DNA from: Nocardioides mesophilus
GTDB taxonomy: Bacteria > Actinomycetota > Actinomycetes > Propionibacteriales > Nocardioidaceae
Length of the DNA stretch: 64,000 nucleotides
Assembly: GCF_014395785.1 (NCBI RefSeq)
Contig: NZ_CP060713.1
Coordinates: 3,686,501 to 3,750,500, forward strand
Direction of reading: 5' to 3'
In this document: positions 23,955 to 32,581 of the stretch, piece after piece
Layout of the letters: each line of letters starts with the position of its first letter
Numbering within the stretch: position 1 is the stretch's first letter
The notes under the pieces: generated by a model
Told to the model about the DNA's origin: nothing
Database searches by the model: none
Seen by the model: the letters and a program-made list of their open reading frames with translations, nothing else
Translations under genes and position numbers: made by a program

Positions 23955-25481
23955 TCAGGCGCTGGAGATGACGGTGAGCTCGCTTTCCGACCGCACGGTG
24001 GCGTCAAGGGCGTTCTGGCTTTGGTGGAACTCAACCGCTTCGGGGAACTCTTCGAACTCGAGGAGTTCGCCGGCCAGTTCGGCGAGTAGATCGCGGGCAT
24101 CAGCCGGAGTGGCGTAGAAGAACTCCCGGCGCAGGTTCACCTTGTTCACTCGCTGGGCTGCGAGTCGTCGATGCATCTCGGACTCAATGCCGACCGCGTC
24201 GTCGGCGAAGAACAACGCGTGGACGTCAAAGTTGAACGGGACGGACGCGTCGCTGAGCTCCCGGATCCGGTCACGCGGCTCCAGACGGCGGGTCATTCCT
24301 ACCTTGATCATTCGCTCTCCGAAGGCTCCGAGGTTAGAAATCACGTAGACGTAGCCGGCACGGGCATTCGCGGCTCGGTAGTCAACGTCGGCGATGGCCT
24401 TCTCGACGTCGTCGAGCTGCGCACGCATCCGCTCCGCACCCTCGGTGTCCCCTTTGTCGAGCAGCGCCTGGATAGCGTTCCTGTAGTGCTGACGCTCCTT
24501 CTCCAGCCGCTCCTTTTCACGAGCAATCTCCTGCTCGACCTTGCGCTGCTCACGGAGCAGTTCGCGCTCCTCCCGCTCTTTCTCCTTTTCCCTGGCCAGC
24601 ATCTCCTGGTAGTCGGCGGCGAGTTCGAGTTCGCGGATACGCAACCGGTGGTACTCCGTAGTGACCTCGATCGACATGGTCTTGCCGAGGTTCTGGATGG
24701 TCTTCACGACCTTGTTCAGCCGATCGACGGCCGATTCCAGCTTGTAGGGCTTCATTCCGCGGACCAGGTTGTCGGCCTCTGCGTTGTAGGCGCGCAGCAT
24801 CAGCTTGGAGAAATCCTTCACCATCTTGCGGCCCTGCGCGGCCGAGCCGTTGACCTGCCATTGAGTGGCGCCACGGATTGCGCCGTTCTCCTGCCTGGCC
24901 AGGGTCTTGATCCGGTCCTGGAGCTGGGACAGTTCGGCCTTGTAAGCGATCGAGTCGGCGAGCGGGTGCCGGTACTCGTAGATGCCGACCTCCTGCAGTA
25001 TCTCCGCCTCCTGGGTCAGTACCACGTTGCGCCTCAACTCGACCAGTTTCGCGTCCAGGGCCGACCGCTCCTGCTCGAACGCGGCGCGTTGTTGCGCGAC
25101 CTGCGTTTGCAGCTCCTCACGCTCCCGACGCAACTCGGCGACGTCGAGGACGCCCAAACGCTCCATCTCCGAGCGCAGCCGCTCCAACTCCTCCGAGGTC
25201 TGCAGCGCATGCTTGCGGGCGCCGAACAGCGGAACCTTGGTCGACGACTTCTCCTGCCACCGCGGCGCGGCAGCCCGGGGCGCACCGGGATCAGACTGCG
25301 TGGCTGGCCGATCTTCACCTAGGTCCGATGCGGCCGCCGGCGTCGCCGAGAGTACTGCCGCGTGAACCGACGGCTGCTGCCTCGCGGAGCGGCGCTCCGT
25401 CCACTGCTGTCCGTCCCAGTAGCGCAATTGGCCGGAGTCCCGCGGGTCCGGGTACCAGTCGGCTGGTGGCATGCTGTTCAT
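23955..25481 (-). CDS. DUF2510 / coiled-coil / DUF4041 / GIY-YIG (Mug113-type) nuclease
   Basis: 508 residues from the ATG at 25481 (MNSMPPADWYPDPRDSGQLR). In order: a DUF2510 motif at about 4-30 (actinobacterial, often on membrane-associated proteins); a low-complexity linker; a coiled coil (EELERLRSEMERLG onward); a DUF4041 region (EILQEVGIYEYRHPLADS through LVRGMKPYKLESAVDRLNK); a long charged coiled coil (EKEKEREERELLREQRKVEQ); and at about 375-475 a GIY-YIG domain (GYVYVISNL, MIKVGMTRR, RIRELSDAS, Glu433/Glu435 in GIESEMHRRL, FFYATPADARDLL). DUF4041 plus Mug113-type GIY-YIG is, as I recall, the architecture of the membrane nuclease SNIPE that cuts incoming phage DNA. Here DUF2510 replaces a membrane helix. 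It lies beside Kiwa-like genes. Confidence 0.9.
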   Translation of the reverse strand: MNSMPPADWYPDPRDSGQLRYWDGQQWTERRSARQQPSVHAAVLSATPAAASDLGEDRPATQSDPGAPRAAAPRWQEKSSTKVPLFGARKHALQTSEELERLRSEMERLGVLDVAELRREREELQTQVAQQRAAFEQERSALDAKLVELRRNVVLTQEAEILQEVGIYEYRHPLADSIAYKAELSQLQDRIKTLARQENGAIRGATQWQVNGSAAQGRKMVKDFSKLMLRAYNAEADNLVRGMKPYKLESAVDRLNKVVKTIQNLGKTMSIEVTTEYHRLRIRELELAADYQEMLAREKEKEREERELLREQRKVEQEIAREKERLEKERQHYRNAIQALLDKGDTEGAERMRAQLDDVEKAIADVDYRAANARAGYVYVISNLGAFGERMIKVGMTRRLEPRDRIRELSDASVPFNFDVHALFFADDAVGIESEMHRRLAAQRVNKVNLRREFFYATPADARDLLAELAGELLEFEEFPEAVEFHQSQNALDATVRSESELTVISSA

Positions 25482-25750
25482 AGTGGTGTCCCCCTGAATG
25501 CGATAAGTCCAACCGGACGCTACCCACACCTTCGATAAGAGGTGGGTATTCGCCTGAATCTTCTCCGCTCCAGCCCGGAGGAGGGATCGGTGGTCCGCCA
25601 ATTCGCGGCGACAAGACGCGACGCGGTTGGAACGCGGCGGTTTGCGTCCGCACCGAGCGCCGCAGTTGGTGTCCGGAACTCAACAGCGAGCAGGTCAGTC
25701 GGTGGCACGGGCAAGGAGATCTGGCAGCGGAGCGGCCGCGAGACAGCAGG

Positions 25751-26611
25751 TCAGCGCGCCGCCTTCTTGTCCGCGCGGAAACCAACGTTCGTGATAGCAC
25801 CGTAGAAGAGGTCCTCGTTCAGGAACTGCAAGACCGTTGGGATGTGCTCGTCTGCGAACTCGAGCTCTCCGGCGTCAGTCAAGAGCACGTCCGGATCAAG
25901 GCCGACCTGAGTCATGGTCTCCCTGATCCTGTCCGACGTGATCCCATCGAGGTGTCCTCGATTAACGATCGTTTCCAAGCGACTAGCTATTCGTCGATCG
26001 CGCAGGGCCTTCGCGGCGAGCCGGTCAAGGCCAGCCTGCGATATGGGTAGGTGTCCAGCGAGGTCACCCGTCCAGGCCGGTACCTGCGCGGTCAACGCCT
26101 CTTGGTCGCGGAACAACGCTCGAAACGTGCTCTGCGAAAGGACATGCACTCGCTCGCCCACGAAGATGAGGTCGATGTTGAGGTCGAACCCGAAGACGGG
26201 CTCGTCGATCCTCGTGAGTGTGTCACTCAGGCTGGTCAACAACCGCCCTGCGCGCAAGCCTCGACGAGGATTGGCTCGTCGAACGAACGCTGCTCGAGAT
26301 CCTGGCGTGTTTCCGATCGTGAGCGCATACAACTCTAGGTTGGCTGCAGGGATGCTTTGAGGCGTTAGGACCGGTAGGCCTTCGGCAGTCAACAGCGCTT
26401 CAGCGAAGGTCGGCTGCGTCAGATCTGAAGCGAGAACCGGCGCCGACCCGAGTAGGTCTTGGTGAAGCGTCAGAAACGTTTCGGACGACTGATCGGCTTC
26501 TGGCGTCCAGGGTTCGTTCTCCCGTTGGGACATGTCGTCCAGAGTGTCGGCGATCACTTCTCGGAAGGTCGCGGCCACCTCGGATCCAAGAAGCACCTGA
26601 CAAAGTCTCAT
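25751..26611 (-). CDS. kwaB: KwaB-like protein (DUF4868), Kiwa anti-phage system
   Basis: 286 residues, ATG at 26611 with AGGA six bases upstream. The C-terminal two thirds follow the DUF4868 pattern: FGFDLNIDLIFVGERVHVLS, QSTFRALFRDQEALTAQV, SRLETIVNRGHLDGIT, then LEFADEHIPTVLQFLNEDLF and a basic end FRADKKAAR. In characterised Kiwa, KwaB is a DNA-binding effector that cooperates with membrane protein KwaA to block phage replication and transcription. A KwaA-like gene lies 96 bp upstream on the same strand in the canonical order. The call rests on motif pattern plus neighbour; no structure or alignment was run. Confidence 0.78.
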   Translation of the reverse strand: MRLCQVLLGSEVAATFREVIADTLDDMSQRENEPWTPEADQSSETFLTLHQDLLGSAPVLASDLTQPTFAEALLTAEGLPVLTPQSIPAANLELYALTIGNTPGSRAAFVRRANPRRGLRAGRLLTSLSDTLTRIDEPVFGFDLNIDLIFVGERVHVLSQSTFRALFRDQEALTAQVPAWTGDLAGHLPISQAGLDRLAAKALRDRRIASRLETIVNRGHLDGITSDRIRETMTQVGLDPDVLLTDAGELEFADEHIPTVLQFLNEDLFYGAITNVGFRADKKAAR

Positions 26612-26707
26612 CTTGGGTCCTGAGCGCCAGCCGACACTCAGGGTGAGATCGTCGCTCGGATCGATCGCTGAGAGGTCCGTTGTCGTATCGGTCGGGATGA
26701 TGGCCCC

Positions 26708-27214
26708 CTATGGCTGGACGATGGTGAGCTTCAGGGCCGTCGCCGAAAGCCGCACCGCATGGATTGTCTGCCCGGCCTGCGGACGGACGGAGGAAAGCAT
26801 TATTCCGCCAAAGCCAGAAGTCGTCTGCACTTTGTACAGGTGGTAACCGGCGGCGAGCAGTACCGGTTGAACGAGGACGAGATCAGTTCGCAGAACAAGC
26901 AGACCGACGAGCACGGCGAACGCCCCATACGCGACGGCGTCTCGCCAGTCCGCCCCCGTGACGAATACGAACGGAAAGACAAACGCCAAAAGATAGGCGG
27001 GTACCTGAGCGCTCTCGTCGTCGACGGCTATGAGCTCGTAGGGCTGTTCATTCGTCGTGCCTCGTGCCCTGAGAAGAAGGATCATGCTGCCGATCGAGGA
27101 CACGCCCGCGCCGACGAGCACGATCGCGACGACAGGCCGACCGTCGCTCAGTCGGAGCGCGGCGAGAAGAACGCCGGGAGCCGCGGCCCCTAGAAGAAGA
27201 CGAAACCTCAGCAC
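26708..27214 (-). CDS. kwaA: KwaA-like membrane protein, Kiwa anti-phage system
   Basis: 168-residue four-helix membrane protein. The spans are LLLGAAAPGVLLAALRL, VVAIVLVGAGVSSIGSMILL, VPAYLLAFVFPFVFVTG and AVAYGAFAVLVGLLVL. Then comes the QPVLLAAGYHLYKVQTTSG segment that resembles the conserved end of KwaA proteins, and a cytoplasmic tail. In Kiwa, KwaA senses infection at the membrane and recruits KwaB. The GTG at 27214 overlaps the stop of a 69-residue upstream frame, suggesting coupled translation. On its own the protein would be a generic membrane protein; kwaB next to it gives the name. Confidence 0.7.
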   Translation of the reverse strand: MLRFRLLLGAAAPGVLLAALRLSDGRPVVAIVLVGAGVSSIGSMILLLRARGTTNEQPYELIAVDDESAQVPAYLLAFVFPFVFVTGADWRDAVAYGAFAVLVGLLVLRTDLVLVQPVLLAAGYHLYKVQTTSGFGGIMLSSVRPQAGQTIHAVRLSATALKLTIVQP

Positions 27215-27417
27215 AGACCAACGCCCGTTTCACTCGCGAGGCGCCTGACTGCTCTGTTGAATGCGTGGCGCGCAGTGAAACCGTGGAACGTGGCTCGAAC
27301 GACCGAGCCCTCGCAGAGGTGTGCGTGTCGGACGACGCCACCAGTCCTACCCGCAACGATTTGAACGAGGTGCCGCGACCCTTCGGATCTGGTCGCCAGA
27401 TCGGGATGAATGGCCAT
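27208..27417 (-). CDS. Small hypothetical protein upstream of kwaA
   Basis: 69 residues (starts MAIHPDLATRSEGSRHLVQI, ends RRLASETGVGLC). The stop overlaps the GTG of kwaA by 7 bases on the same strand, which suggests translational coupling. It is basic with several histidines; no family recognised. The ribosome site is weak, and the frame could be chance in this patchy-composition region. Confidence 0.4.
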   Translation of the reverse strand: MAIHPDLATRSEGSRHLVQIVAGRTGGVVRHAHLCEGSVVRATFHGFTARHAFNRAVRRLASETGVGLC

Positions 27418-27665
27418 AAGCGCAGCCTGCCATCAAGGACCGACGAGCGTCTCGCGATCGGTCCCCTGTGACCGCCGTTGCTTCGCTCGGTGGGACTAAC
27501 CGGGCTGCGGCGTCCACCACGCGGATCCGTGTCAGGCACGCGGCGAAGTGACTCACCCTCTCGAGCACCCGCTGGCCCCTCGGGATGGGAACTACACGCG
27601 CAGCCGGTTACCGCCACTCTGACTTCGACGGGGCTCTCTCGTCGGGCAACGAAGACTTGGCCGAT

Positions 27666-29195
27666 ATGAAGGTCAGTAGTCGCAACGCCGTTCTTGTCGG
27701 CCCTATACGGCACACTGCGAGAGTGAACGTGCCTACGTCTTCCGAGCAGCGGCAGCCTGAGTCGCCATCAAGCACAGGGACGAGTTGGGCGACGGCTCGC
27801 ATCGTCGTCGTGACCGGTTTGACCTCGCTTCTATTGGCCGTAGTCGCTGCCTGGGTCCTAGGTTGGCTGAAGACAGGGAATGCAAGTTGGTTGAGAGACG
27901 AGAAGTTCACAGGTAATGGCGCTGTGTTCGAGATTGTGCGCGCCGCCGTCACTCTTCTCGGCGTGATGGGCATCGCAATCGGCGGCGCGCTCGCGTACCG
28001 TCGTCAACGCTTGGGCGAGGATCAGTTCGATCTCGCCCAGAGACAGCATAAAGACGTCATTGCACGGGACCGGCGCGATCACGAGCGCGAAGTCGTCTCC
28101 CGCCTCCGGGATAGATTCACCATCGCTGCGGGTCAGCTTGGAGACGGGGCGCTAGCTGTAAGGGTTGCTGGCGTTTACGCCATGGCAAATCTTGCCGACG
28201 AATGGCTAATACGCGCTGAAGGCAATGCGCTGGATCGCCACGAAGCGCAGGCGTGCGTGGACGTTCTTTGCGCCTACATGCGACTGCCGGAACTGGGTGG
28301 AGGCGGCCAGCGTGAAGACCCCGGACGAACTGAAGTCGGAGTCGTCCCGCCCGACGGCGAACCTGCAGCACTCGGCTTCGTTCGGGATGCTGAGATCCGG
28401 CGCACGATCATTCGAGTCCTGGTAAGGCACGTCCGACCGGAGGCGCCAATCTCATGGTCGGAGCTCGACTTCGACTTCAGTGGTGTTCATTTCGACGGAT
28501 TCTTCGACTTCAGTGACGCTCGCTTTAGTGGACAGTCCCTGTCTTTCCGGGGGGCAACCTTTGCCGAAGGGCTAGTTACTTTCGACGGAGCCCACTTCGC
28601 TTGTTCGAGTGTCTCATTTCGCGACGCCAGTTTGGCTGCAGGTGACGTTTCGTTTGATCGAGCGGTGTTCTCCAGCGCTCAGGTCGCTTTTATCGGCGCT
28701 GCCTTCGCAGGCGGTCGTGTCTCTTTCAGTGGGGCCATCCTTGATGGCGGTGAATTGACCTTCAGGCGCTCGACGCTCACCGGCGGCGTGGTGTCCCTAA
28801 GCAATGCAAAACTCCGCGGAGGGAAACTATCGTTCAACCGAGCGAAGCTGGCGTCAGGCAGGCTGGTCTTCGTCGGCACCACGTTCGAGGGCGCGCGCGT
28901 CTCATTTAATCGGGCCAGGTTTGAGTGCGGTGAGGTCTCGTTCTCGGACGCGGCGTTCATGGCCGGAAGCGTGACGTTCCACGAAACTGAGATCTCGTTC
29001 TCCATGTGGATCATCTGCAACGGGGCAACCTTCAACGGAGGCACTTTGTCCTTCCTCGGCGCACGATTCGAAGGGGGCGGCGTCACTTTTGCCAAAGCGC
29101 GTGGCCAAGGACCCTGGCCTCAGGGACCATGGCTCGGGGACGTCTTGCCCACGCGATGGCCCCAGTCCGAGCCGCAGCCCTCCGCGCGAGACTAA
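27666..29195 (+). CDS. Membrane-anchored 12-residue-repeat (pentapeptide-like) protein
   Basis: 509 residues from the ATG at 27666; a GTG at 27723 is an alternative. Two transmembrane helices (VVVTGLTSLLLAVVAAWVLG and VRAAVTLLGVMGIAIGGALA) are followed by a charged helix, then a helical domain around RDRFTIAAGQLGDGALAVRV and MANLADEW with CVDVLCAYMRLPE. From about 28540 to 29098 come about 15 tandem copies of a 12-residue unit, F-x-x-A-x-F-x-x-G-x-V-S. Almost all are exactly 12 long (FDGAHFACSSVS, FRDASLAAGDVS, FIGAAFAGGRVS, FNRARFECGEVS). This should fold as a right-handed beta-solenoid. Databases would probably say pentapeptide repeat. It lies divergent from the Kiwa-like genes; function unknown. 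Confidence 0.8.
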   Translation: MKVSSRNAVLVGPIRHTARVNVPTSSEQRQPESPSSTGTSWATARIVVVTGLTSLLLAVVAAWVLGWLKTGNASWLRDEKFTGNGAVFEIVRAAVTLLGVMGIAIGGALAYRRQRLGEDQFDLAQRQHKDVIARDRRDHEREVVSRLRDRFTIAAGQLGDGALAVRVAGVYAMANLADEWLIRAEGNALDRHEAQACVDVLCAYMRLPELGGGGQREDPGRTEVGVVPPDGEPAALGFVRDAEIRRTIIRVLVRHVRPEAPISWSELDFDFSGVHFDGFFDFSDARFSGQSLSFRGATFAEGLVTFDGAHFACSSVSFRDASLAAGDVSFDRAVFSSAQVAFIGAAFAGGRVSFSGAILDGGELTFRRSTLTGGVVSLSNAKLRGGKLSFNRAKLASGRLVFVGTTFEGARVSFNRARFECGEVSFSDAAFMAGSVTFHETEISFSMWIICNGATFNGGTLSFLGARFEGGGVTFAKARGQGPWPQGPWLGDVLPTRWPQSEPQPSARD

Positions 29196-29271
29196 TCAGC
29201 GCGGTGACACAGTCTGGGCTGTTCGGTGCCGCGTCATTCTGGGCGGTGTGCAGCGCCCTGCGGTGCCCTGG

Positions 29272-30192
29272 CTATGCCGTGAGGGCGAGGCCCTTGAAGA
29301 CCTGCGTGGTATGCCAGTGCACGTACTCGGGCTTGGGTAGTGCTGTGCCCGGTCGTGCACGAAGCTCCCGGCCGTGGAGCTCGTAGACGACTTTGCCGGT
29401 GTCGGTGCGCGCGGAGAAAGCGTTGGAGACCTGGATCCGGTAACCGACGTCGAGCCCGAGGGCGCCGCGGTCGAGGAGCTTGTGGTGCAGGGCGCACAAC
29501 GCGAGCCCGTTGTCCGGGACGTCGGGTCCGCCGAGGTTGAACCAGCGGACGTGGGCGGCTTCGATCCCCACGATCGCGCCGCCGAGCTGCCCGTCGTACC
29601 CGCAGAACGCGCACTGGCGGTCCCAGGCGTCCAGGACGGCCTGTCTCCATGCGGAGCTTCGTCGCCGTCGCAGGGCCTGGTCGGTCACGTCCGACGTCAA
29701 ACCGAGGGTGTACTCCGGGTCGAGGCCGACCGCGGAGAGGACGTCGGGGGCGACGGTCATCGGGAACTGCGCCTCGACCAAGCGGCGGGCGGCAGCGGAG
29801 ATCAGCGACGGCCGCTCGCGGAGGGCAGCCTCCAGTTCGCTGCCCAGCCGGCCGGTGACGTCACTGTCCCGCAGCGGACCGAGGTTGTCGTCGGGCACGT
29901 CGCGATCGAGAGTCCAGATGCCGTCGCGACGCAGGCGCGTGAACGGGTACGCCGCCGACTGTGGCCGGCCGGTCCTCGACGGCGGCCCGAACTCCGAGAT
30001 CAGGTCGGCGAGCTGCTGCTCGGCCAACGACCAGGAGATGGCGCTGGTGCCCTCGCGCTCGAGGTGGCCGAGGGCGAGCAGCACGAGCAGCGGCTTGTGC
30101 GGAACGCGCTGCCCGTCGTGGATGTACTGACGAAAGGAGGTCAGCCGGTCCACGACCTCCTGGTCGGTCAGGTTCGTCATGCGACCGATCAT
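29272..30192 (-). CDS. Type IV restriction endonuclease, phosphorothioate-binding SBD plus HNH (ScoMcrA-like)
   Basis: 306 residues. The N-terminal half matches the sulfur-binding domain of enzymes that cut phosphorothioated DNA: RVPHKPLLVLLALGHLE, ISWSLAEQQLADLISEFGPP, AAYPFTRLRRDGIWTLD. The C-terminal HNH nuclease has a zinc-like pair (CAFCG), IEAAHVRWFNLGGPDVPDNG and LCALHHKLLDRGALGL. By family knowledge such proteins recognise sulfur-modified DNA and act as type IV restriction. No dnd or ssp modification genes are in the window. Start taken at 30192; an ATG at 30180 is equally possible. Divergent from the NERD gene. Confidence 0.88.
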   Translation of the reverse strand: MIGRMTNLTDQEVVDRLTSFRQYIHDGQRVPHKPLLVLLALGHLEREGTSAISWSLAEQQLADLISEFGPPSRTGRPQSAAYPFTRLRRDGIWTLDRDVPDDNLGPLRDSDVTGRLGSELEAALRERPSLISAAARRLVEAQFPMTVAPDVLSAVGLDPEYTLGLTSDVTDQALRRRRSSAWRQAVLDAWDRQCAFCGYDGQLGGAIVGIEAAHVRWFNLGGPDVPDNGLALCALHHKLLDRGALGLDVGYRIQVSNAFSARTDTGKVVYELHGRELRARPGTALPKPEYVHWHTTQVFKGLALTA

Positions 30193-30287
30193 TCATCATG
30201 GGGGAGTTGCTTCTCGCGGGGTGCTGCTCGTTCTGCTGACGGTGTCGCGAAGTCCGCCTAGCCTGACCGGCGAACGGGAGGAGAGTC

Positions 30288-31217
30288 ATGGCGGGGGAGT
30301 CAGCGCGCGAGGTGGCGCGCCGTGCACGGGAGAAGGCGGAGCGGCTCAACAAGCGGGCCGAGCTGTTCGAGCAGGGCGCGGACGGTGAGGTTGCGACGGC
30401 CGCCATCCTGGCGACACTGCCTCCGGGCTGGATCTCACTGCACGACGTGCGTTGGCCGGGACGCCGGCTCGCGAATGTCGACCACGTGCTGATCGGTCCT
30501 GGCGGCGTGTTCGTCATCGACTCCAAGAACTGGACCGGCCGGATCAGCCTCGACGGCGGGCACCTCCGCCAGAACGGATACTCGCGGGAGAAGGCCGTGG
30601 CCGGTGCGGCTGACGCCGCACTTGCGGTGTCGGAGCTGATCAGTCCCTACGCGGCCTGGGTGCATCCGGTGCTGTGCTTCGTCGGGCAGGATCACCTCTC
30701 CGGCTGGTGCCGAGAGGTGATGGTGTGCTCGACCGCGAACCTGGTCGGCATGCTGACCAGCCGACCTGTTGTCTTCACTCCCGAGCATGTCAGCTACCTG
30801 CATGGTCAGCTCGACATCGGGCTTCGTCGTACGGCGGCTCGGCCGGCCGGACCGTCGAAGGGCTTCACCTTCCAGGACCGCGTGACGATGTCGAGGCAGT
30901 CGGCGCGACCACGTTCGCGCAGGAGCGGGGGACCGTCGCTCAGCCGCTTCCTTGTCGGCGTTGCGATGCTCATCGCGTTCGTCGGCGTCGGGCCCCAGGT
31001 CGCGACGGGCATCGGCGGCGCCCTGGCCGAGCAGCTCACCAAGAACGTCGGCACGCCGTCGTGCTCAGAGAGCCTCGACCCCCGCGCCCGGTCGGGGGAA
31101 GCAAGTGCTCAGCCAAGGAAGGTGAAGGAGCGGGCGAAGTCGCGTGCCCAGGAGCGCAGGCAGGCGCGTGAGTCCACCACCGCGCCACCTGCGGTCAACG
31201 AATGTGCCACCCCGTAA
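30288..31217 (+). CDS. NERD-domain nuclease-like membrane protein
   Basis: 309 residues, ATG at 30288 behind GGGAGGAG. A charged helix (RRAREKAERLNKRAELFEQG) is followed by a NERD domain with GEVATAAILATLPPG, DHVLIGPGGVFVIDSKNW (the D...D-x-K nuclease-like core) and a later VMVCSTANLVGMLTSRP. A single transmembrane helix (FLVGVAMLIAFVGVGPQVA) and a basic tail close the protein. NERD resembles restriction-type nucleases, but its biochemical role is mostly unknown. A second NERD protein, fused to a helicase, lies at 49993-51669. Confidence 0.85.
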   Translation: MAGESAREVARRAREKAERLNKRAELFEQGADGEVATAAILATLPPGWISLHDVRWPGRRLANVDHVLIGPGGVFVIDSKNWTGRISLDGGHLRQNGYSREKAVAGAADAALAVSELISPYAAWVHPVLCFVGQDHLSGWCREVMVCSTANLVGMLTSRPVVFTPEHVSYLHGQLDIGLRRTAARPAGPSKGFTFQDRVTMSRQSARPRSRRSGGPSLSRFLVGVAMLIAFVGVGPQVATGIGGALAEQLTKNVGTPSCSESLDPRARSGEASAQPRKVKERAKSRAQERRQARESTTAPPAVNECATP

Positions 31218-31309
31218 GGAATCCGTGTAGGTGCCGGCCCGGTGGCCGGTTATCCACAACTGGCGAATTGCCGGTGGCCCGCTGACCTCGGATGAGGTCA
31301 GGTCGACCC

Positions 31310-32581
31310 ATGCCGCAGTCACGCAGCCGTCGCACCCGCAACCAGTCCGCCGCCGCTCGCCGGCATCAACGTCGTCGCCGGTACGACGAGTCACGAGCTC
31401 TCCCACGGGGGACGGTCGCCGGCGCCTTTGCCAGCCTCACACTCACAGACCGCGGCAACATGAGGGCGGCTGCCGACGCGGAGCTGCAGGGCGATCCACA
31501 GACCGCGCTCCGTCACTACGAGTCGATCGCGCGCTTCACCGGCTCGATGCACCACCGCCGGCTCCGGCTGCTGGCGGAGGTCGGAGATGACGCGCCCGGA
31601 TGGCTGTGGGCGCGCTGGCTGACGGTGCAGGCCCGGCGTCCGCTGTGGACCGGCAGCGAGTCGACCGGTCCGGACCCCGCCCTCGAGACCGCGCTGAAGG
31701 TGGCCTACCCCCACGGAATCGACCTGTCGCACAGCGATGTCCTGTCGCTCGACGTGTTCGTGGCCTCGCTCTACGAACGGGACTGGGTGACCCGCCAGCT
31801 CATCGTCTACGAGTCCGGCGGTCTGGGTCACCTGGTCGACGAGCTCGCCGGACCCCGGCTGCTCGAGCACGCCGATCAACCTGCTGCGTGGGTATCTGCG
31901 CCGATGGGCGGCTATCGCCTCGAGTCCGACTCCGCCGGCGGATCGCTGATGCTGACTGACCTCGCCGACGGACAGCCGGTCGAGATCCTCGATCTCGGGC
32001 TTGCCATGGAGCACGCACCGGGCACCCACCTCCTGGGCCGGTTGGTGCCCACGAGGACACCGCCAGGAAGGATGTTCGAGTGGCGGCCGCTCCGGGTCGA
32101 CCCCATGACCGCGCGGAAGGTGGCAGCGAATCCCGCAACCTGGCTGGAGGTCGTTGCTGAGCAGGCGGCAACCGGCGCGTTGCCGATGATGTTCTCCTAC
32201 CTGGACGACGACACCTCGATGGCGTTCGACATCGCCGACCGGTCCTGGCTGGGACTGCTGGAGACCGATGACATCGACCGGATCCCGACGACCGACGGAC
32301 TCATCGACTACGCGGATGTCGCGCTGGCGGTGCTGCCGAGGGTGCTGTGGGTCGCCGAGCACTCGCCGGAGCACCTCGGCGCGGTTCGACACTACGCCGA
32401 GGCATTGCTGCTCGAACCGGGAGTGTGTGAGGAGGCACGTGAACACTTCGGCGGGTTCAGTGACGTCCCGGCCTGGAGGGCACTGGCCGGCGTGCTGCGC
32501 GAACCCGCACGAAGTCGGTGCCTAGAGCTGGCACGATCCCAGCGGGACTGCTCGTCGCCGGAAGGGGTGGAGTCCGCCTGA
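31310..32581 (+). CDS. Conserved hypothetical protein
   Basis: 423 residues from the ATG at 31310; an in-frame ATG at 31292 is also possible and neither has a strong ribosome site. A basic N-terminus (QSRSRRTRNQSAAARRHQRR) precedes helical segments such as AAADAELQGDPQTALRHYES and LRLLAEVGDDAPGWLWARWL, and a second half with DIADRSWLGLLETDD. No catalytic motif or known domain was recognised. The two ends suggest a nucleic-acid-associated regulatory protein, but this is weak. It follows the NERD gene by about 90 bp. Confidence 0.75.
   Translation: MPQSRSRRTRNQSAAARRHQRRRRYDESRALPRGTVAGAFASLTLTDRGNMRAAADAELQGDPQTALRHYESIARFTGSMHHRRLRLLAEVGDDAPGWLWARWLTVQARRPLWTGSESTGPDPALETALKVAYPHGIDLSHSDVLSLDVFVASLYERDWVTRQLIVYESGGLGHLVDELAGPRLLEHADQPAAWVSAPMGGYRLESDSAGGSLMLTDLADGQPVEILDLGLAMEHAPGTHLLGRLVPTRTPPGRMFEWRPLRVDPMTARKVAANPATWLEVVAEQAATGALPMMFSYLDDDTSMAFDIADRSWLGLLETDDIDRIPTTDGLIDYADVALAVLPRVLWVAEHSPEHLGAVRHYAEALLLEPGVCEEAREHFGGFSDVPAWRALAGVLREPARSRCLELARSQRDCSSPEGVESA

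Noticed and set aside
25520-25714. 64-residue minus-strand frame between the kwaB-like gene and the DUF4041 gene
   Set aside because: No ribosome site, no family, and composition resembles a chance open frame in the intergenic region.
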